DNA of 64,000 nt. Origin: SKVR01 sp964453995 (GTDB lineage: Bacteria > Bacteroidota > Bacteroidia > Bacteroidales > UBA7960). The notes beneath the pieces were generated by a model, which did no database searches, had not been told where the DNA came from, and saw only the letters and a program-made list of their open reading frames with translations. Position numbers and translations under genes: made by a program. Below are positions 62,312 to 64,000 of this stretch, in pieces; the stretch's first letter is position 1; each line of letters starts with the position of its first letter. The DNA lies in assembly GCA_964453995.1 (NCBI GenBank), contig CAYVQC010000008.1:33710-97709 (forward strand), in the 5' to 3' direction.

Positions 62312-64000
62312 TTATTGCTGCTGGAGCAATTTTCCGCTGATTACCCTGTCACCGAGTATAATCCGGTAAAACATGACAGAAGATATGCGTTGAACGGGAG
62401 TATATTCAAAAGTATAATCCAGTCCGGCAGATACTTCGCCTTCATACAGTGTTGTGATCAGCGATCCAGTGATATCGAAAAGCTGAATCGTGGCAAATTC
62501 ATTTTCCACTGCAGTGAATCCTACAGAAAGCATCTTTTGGAAAGGATTTGGATAAACCCTTAACCTGATCTGCTCTTCCAAAGGATTACCACTGGCATCA
62601 AATCCCAGGGGATCAGTGAGGATATCAAAGTCTTCACCGGCATCAGTACCACCACGATGTATAACCAGGTTGCCACCGCCCAGGTTTTGCCGTTCGGTAA
62701 AATTGCCCTGCCAGTCGCTGGAATAAATGAGAGTATTGCCACTCCAGATGGTAAACCCGATATCGTCTTTAAACCCAGGGTTGCCACGATCAGTCAGGGT
62801 TACATACATCATCACATCGCTGAAGAGCAACGTACCACCTTGGGTAAGGTCACCTTTAACAGTAAATTGTGCGGTGGGATGATCTCCTGAGTTATTGATA
62901 CCCATAGAGAGTGGTTGTGTGGATTTAAATTTCACAGGTGGACCGCTTTCACCTCTGATAATGAGGTTTGCCCGACCTTTAAGTTCACCGGTTTTGGGAT
63001 GATACCTGAAGTTGAATCCAAAATTGGCATGGCTTCCTGGTGCTGATGGGTACAATCCTGATGATCCCTCATCGGGAACGATAAAACCACCACCGGTAAT
63101 GTGATCGCCGGAGGGAACATAAACTACTGTTACAACTTGTTCCTCACCGACATAATATCCACCTGCTACAACCTGTATATTCAAGGTGCGGGAAGTTACC
63201 CCAACGGGCAAAGTAACTGCCAGTGGAATACTTACCACCGCCTTCTGGTTATTGACCAGGTCAGCGGAAGTAATAGCAACAGAATGAGTCTCTGAGCCAC
63301 CCTCCCAGCTTATATTAAATGTTACCATCCCATTGATAATATTGCCAGGATATCCGTCTTCATCATCATCAACAACCACCCTAAGGTCCAGATTGGCAGT
63401 GCTGCCGGCCTTCACGGCCATCAAACGGGTTCCGATATAGGTAATATGGGCATCCTCAGGAGTAATGGTAAGCATACCGGGAACAAACTTTATTGCATAA
63501 TTACTACTGGTTAAACCGCCGGGAATAATGGCATACTCCCCCGGACCAGTGTGTTGGTCGGATGCTGGACCTGCTCCGCCAAACATTAAAGAGCCTTCAA
63601 GGACACTCTCATCCTCTCCATTCACAAAACCACTATAAAAAACTGTCCACTGGGGATTAGGATCGCTATACTGGCGTTGCTGGTCATTGGCAGTTATAAT
63701 GAGCTCTTTCTGTGTAATAGCCATAACTGCACCGATATAGCTTAGCTGGTAGTTGCTGCTCAATGCAACGCTTCCCTGGTATATTTCATAAGTACCTACA
63801 TTCTCTCCGGCTTCCCGTTCAAGTGCCCCGGTAAATACATCATCAAAAGCCAGCGAACCTGAAGTGATCTGGAACGTAAGAGCAGGATCAGCTTCACCAT
63901 ACACCTTGGATTTGGCATCGGCAGTGATCTCTACCGGGCGTTGCGTGATGGTGTAAACAGCAGGTACATAAGTAAGCGCGTAGTTGCTGCTCAATGCAAC
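62312..64000 (-). CDS. type IX-secreted MBG-repeat surface protein (N-terminus off the window)
   Basis: The frame is open to the right edge, so only the C-terminal 560-plus residues are seen. They contain at least two MBG-type beta repeats (ITQRPVEITADAKSKVYGEADP and ITQKELIITANDQQRQYSDPNP, shown in part), then the YIGTRLMAVKAGSTANLDLR domain, the HITGGGF domain and a Por secretion tail (LRVYPNPFQKMLSVGF). It is a paralogue of the protein at 58819 in its C-terminal 330 residues only. It is probably a large surface adhesin or matrix protein exported by the type IX system. Confidence 0.9.
   Translation of the reverse strand, partial: VALSSNYALTYVPAVYTITQRPVEITADAKSKVYGEADPALTFQITSGSLAFDDVFTGALEREAGENVGTYEIYQGSVALSSNYQLSYIGAVMAITQKELIITANDQQRQYSDPNPQWTVFYSGFVNGEDESVLEGSLMFGGAGPASDQHTGPGEYAIIPGGLTSSNYAIKFVPGMLTITPEDAHITYIGTRLMAVKAGSTANLDLRVVVDDDEDGYPGNIINGMVTFNISWEGGSETHSVAITSADLVNNQKAVVSIPLAVTLPVGVTSRTLNIQVVAGGYYVGEEQVVTVVYVPSGDHITGGGFIVPDEGSSGLYPSAPGSHANFGFNFRYHPKTGELKGRANLIIRGESGPPVKFKSTQPLSMGINNSGDHPTAQFTVKGDLTQGGTLLFSDVMMYVTLTDRGNPGFKDDIGFTIWSGNTLIYSSDWQGNFTERQNLGGGNLVIHRGGTDAGEDFDILTDPLGFDASGNPLEEQIRLRVYPNPFQKMLSVGFTAVENEFATIQLFDITGSLITTLYEGEVSAGLDYTFEYTPVQRISSVMFYRIILGDRVISGKLLQQQ
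62631..63133 (-). repeat. 503-bp block identical to 59141-59643 (copy 2)
   Basis: This is the second copy of the identical block, in the same orientation, offset by 3490 bases. It encodes the same HITGGGF domain in the MBG-repeat protein. Confidence 0.95.

Noticed and set aside
62077..62340. 87-codon plus-strand frame between the two surface proteins
   Set aside because: It runs through the perfect terminator at 62251-62289 and into the opposite gene.

Overview
The window looks like a chromosomal segment of a member of the Bacteroidota, probably class Bacteroidia. The evidence is a SusC/SusD pair, type IX secretion (Por secretion) C-terminal tails, many Bacteroidetes-type lipoproteins and outer-membrane barrels, start sites that mostly lack Shine-Dalgarno sequences, and -7 elements of the form TAnnTTTG. 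The genus cannot be named from sequence alone. I see no rRNA, tRNA, CRISPR array, prophage or intact insertion sequence. Both ends cut through genes.

1-10 kb: the C-terminal part of a multi-PAS histidine kinase (minus), a CobW-family metallochaperone GTPase (minus), a secreted C69 dipeptidase, riboflavin synthase (ribE), D-lactate dehydrogenase (ldhA), then a NarL-type response regulator and a soluble REC-PAS-HisKA_3 kinase (both minus). 10-22.8 kb: an alpha/beta hydrolase; two lipoprotein GH13 glycosidases flanking methylglyoxal synthase (mgsA); tyrS; an SDR epimerase; lnt; a double-domain SGNH esterase; rhlE. 22.8-31.6 kb: a small secreted NTF2-like protein, pnuC, yebC, a DsbA-family protein, a quinone-reductase-like MDR, a beta-barrel protein, a PAP2-like membrane protein translationally coupled to rpoN (sigma-54), and asnS.

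32-40 kb: a plus-strand cluster of SusC, SusD, a PKD/adhesin-like surface lipoprotein, a cyanophycinase-like lipoprotein and a YfcC/DcuC-type carrier. This reads as an uptake and degradation locus for peptides, possibly cyanophycin. A 140-bp inverted-repeat element sits inside it. 40-54 kb: a coiled-coil lipoprotein, an NtrC-type regulator, fbaA, a SPOR protein, proS, an unusual Tyr/Trp-rich and Pro/Gln-repeat lipoprotein, an OmpP1/FadL-type barrel, a zinc-ribbon/Nif3 pair and lpxK. 53.7-58.7 kb: a PAS-type sigma-54 activator divergent from a DUF302 gene, with a striking GTTAAC-site array between them; a SPOR lipoprotein; a serine hydrolase with a tiny upstream membrane ORF; and a beta-barrel protein behind a sigma-54-like promoter. 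58.8-64 kb: two type IX secretion-tailed surface proteins sharing a 503-bp block that is identical base for base while its flanks have diverged.

The window therefore holds sigma-54 itself, two sigma-54 activators and two candidate sigma-54 promoters. The strongest leads are the GTTAAC enhancer-like array, the gene-conversion block in the paired surface proteins, the SusCD/cyanophycinase/YfcC locus, and two genes whose -7 promoter element lies exactly four bases before the ATG, suggesting leaderless mRNAs.
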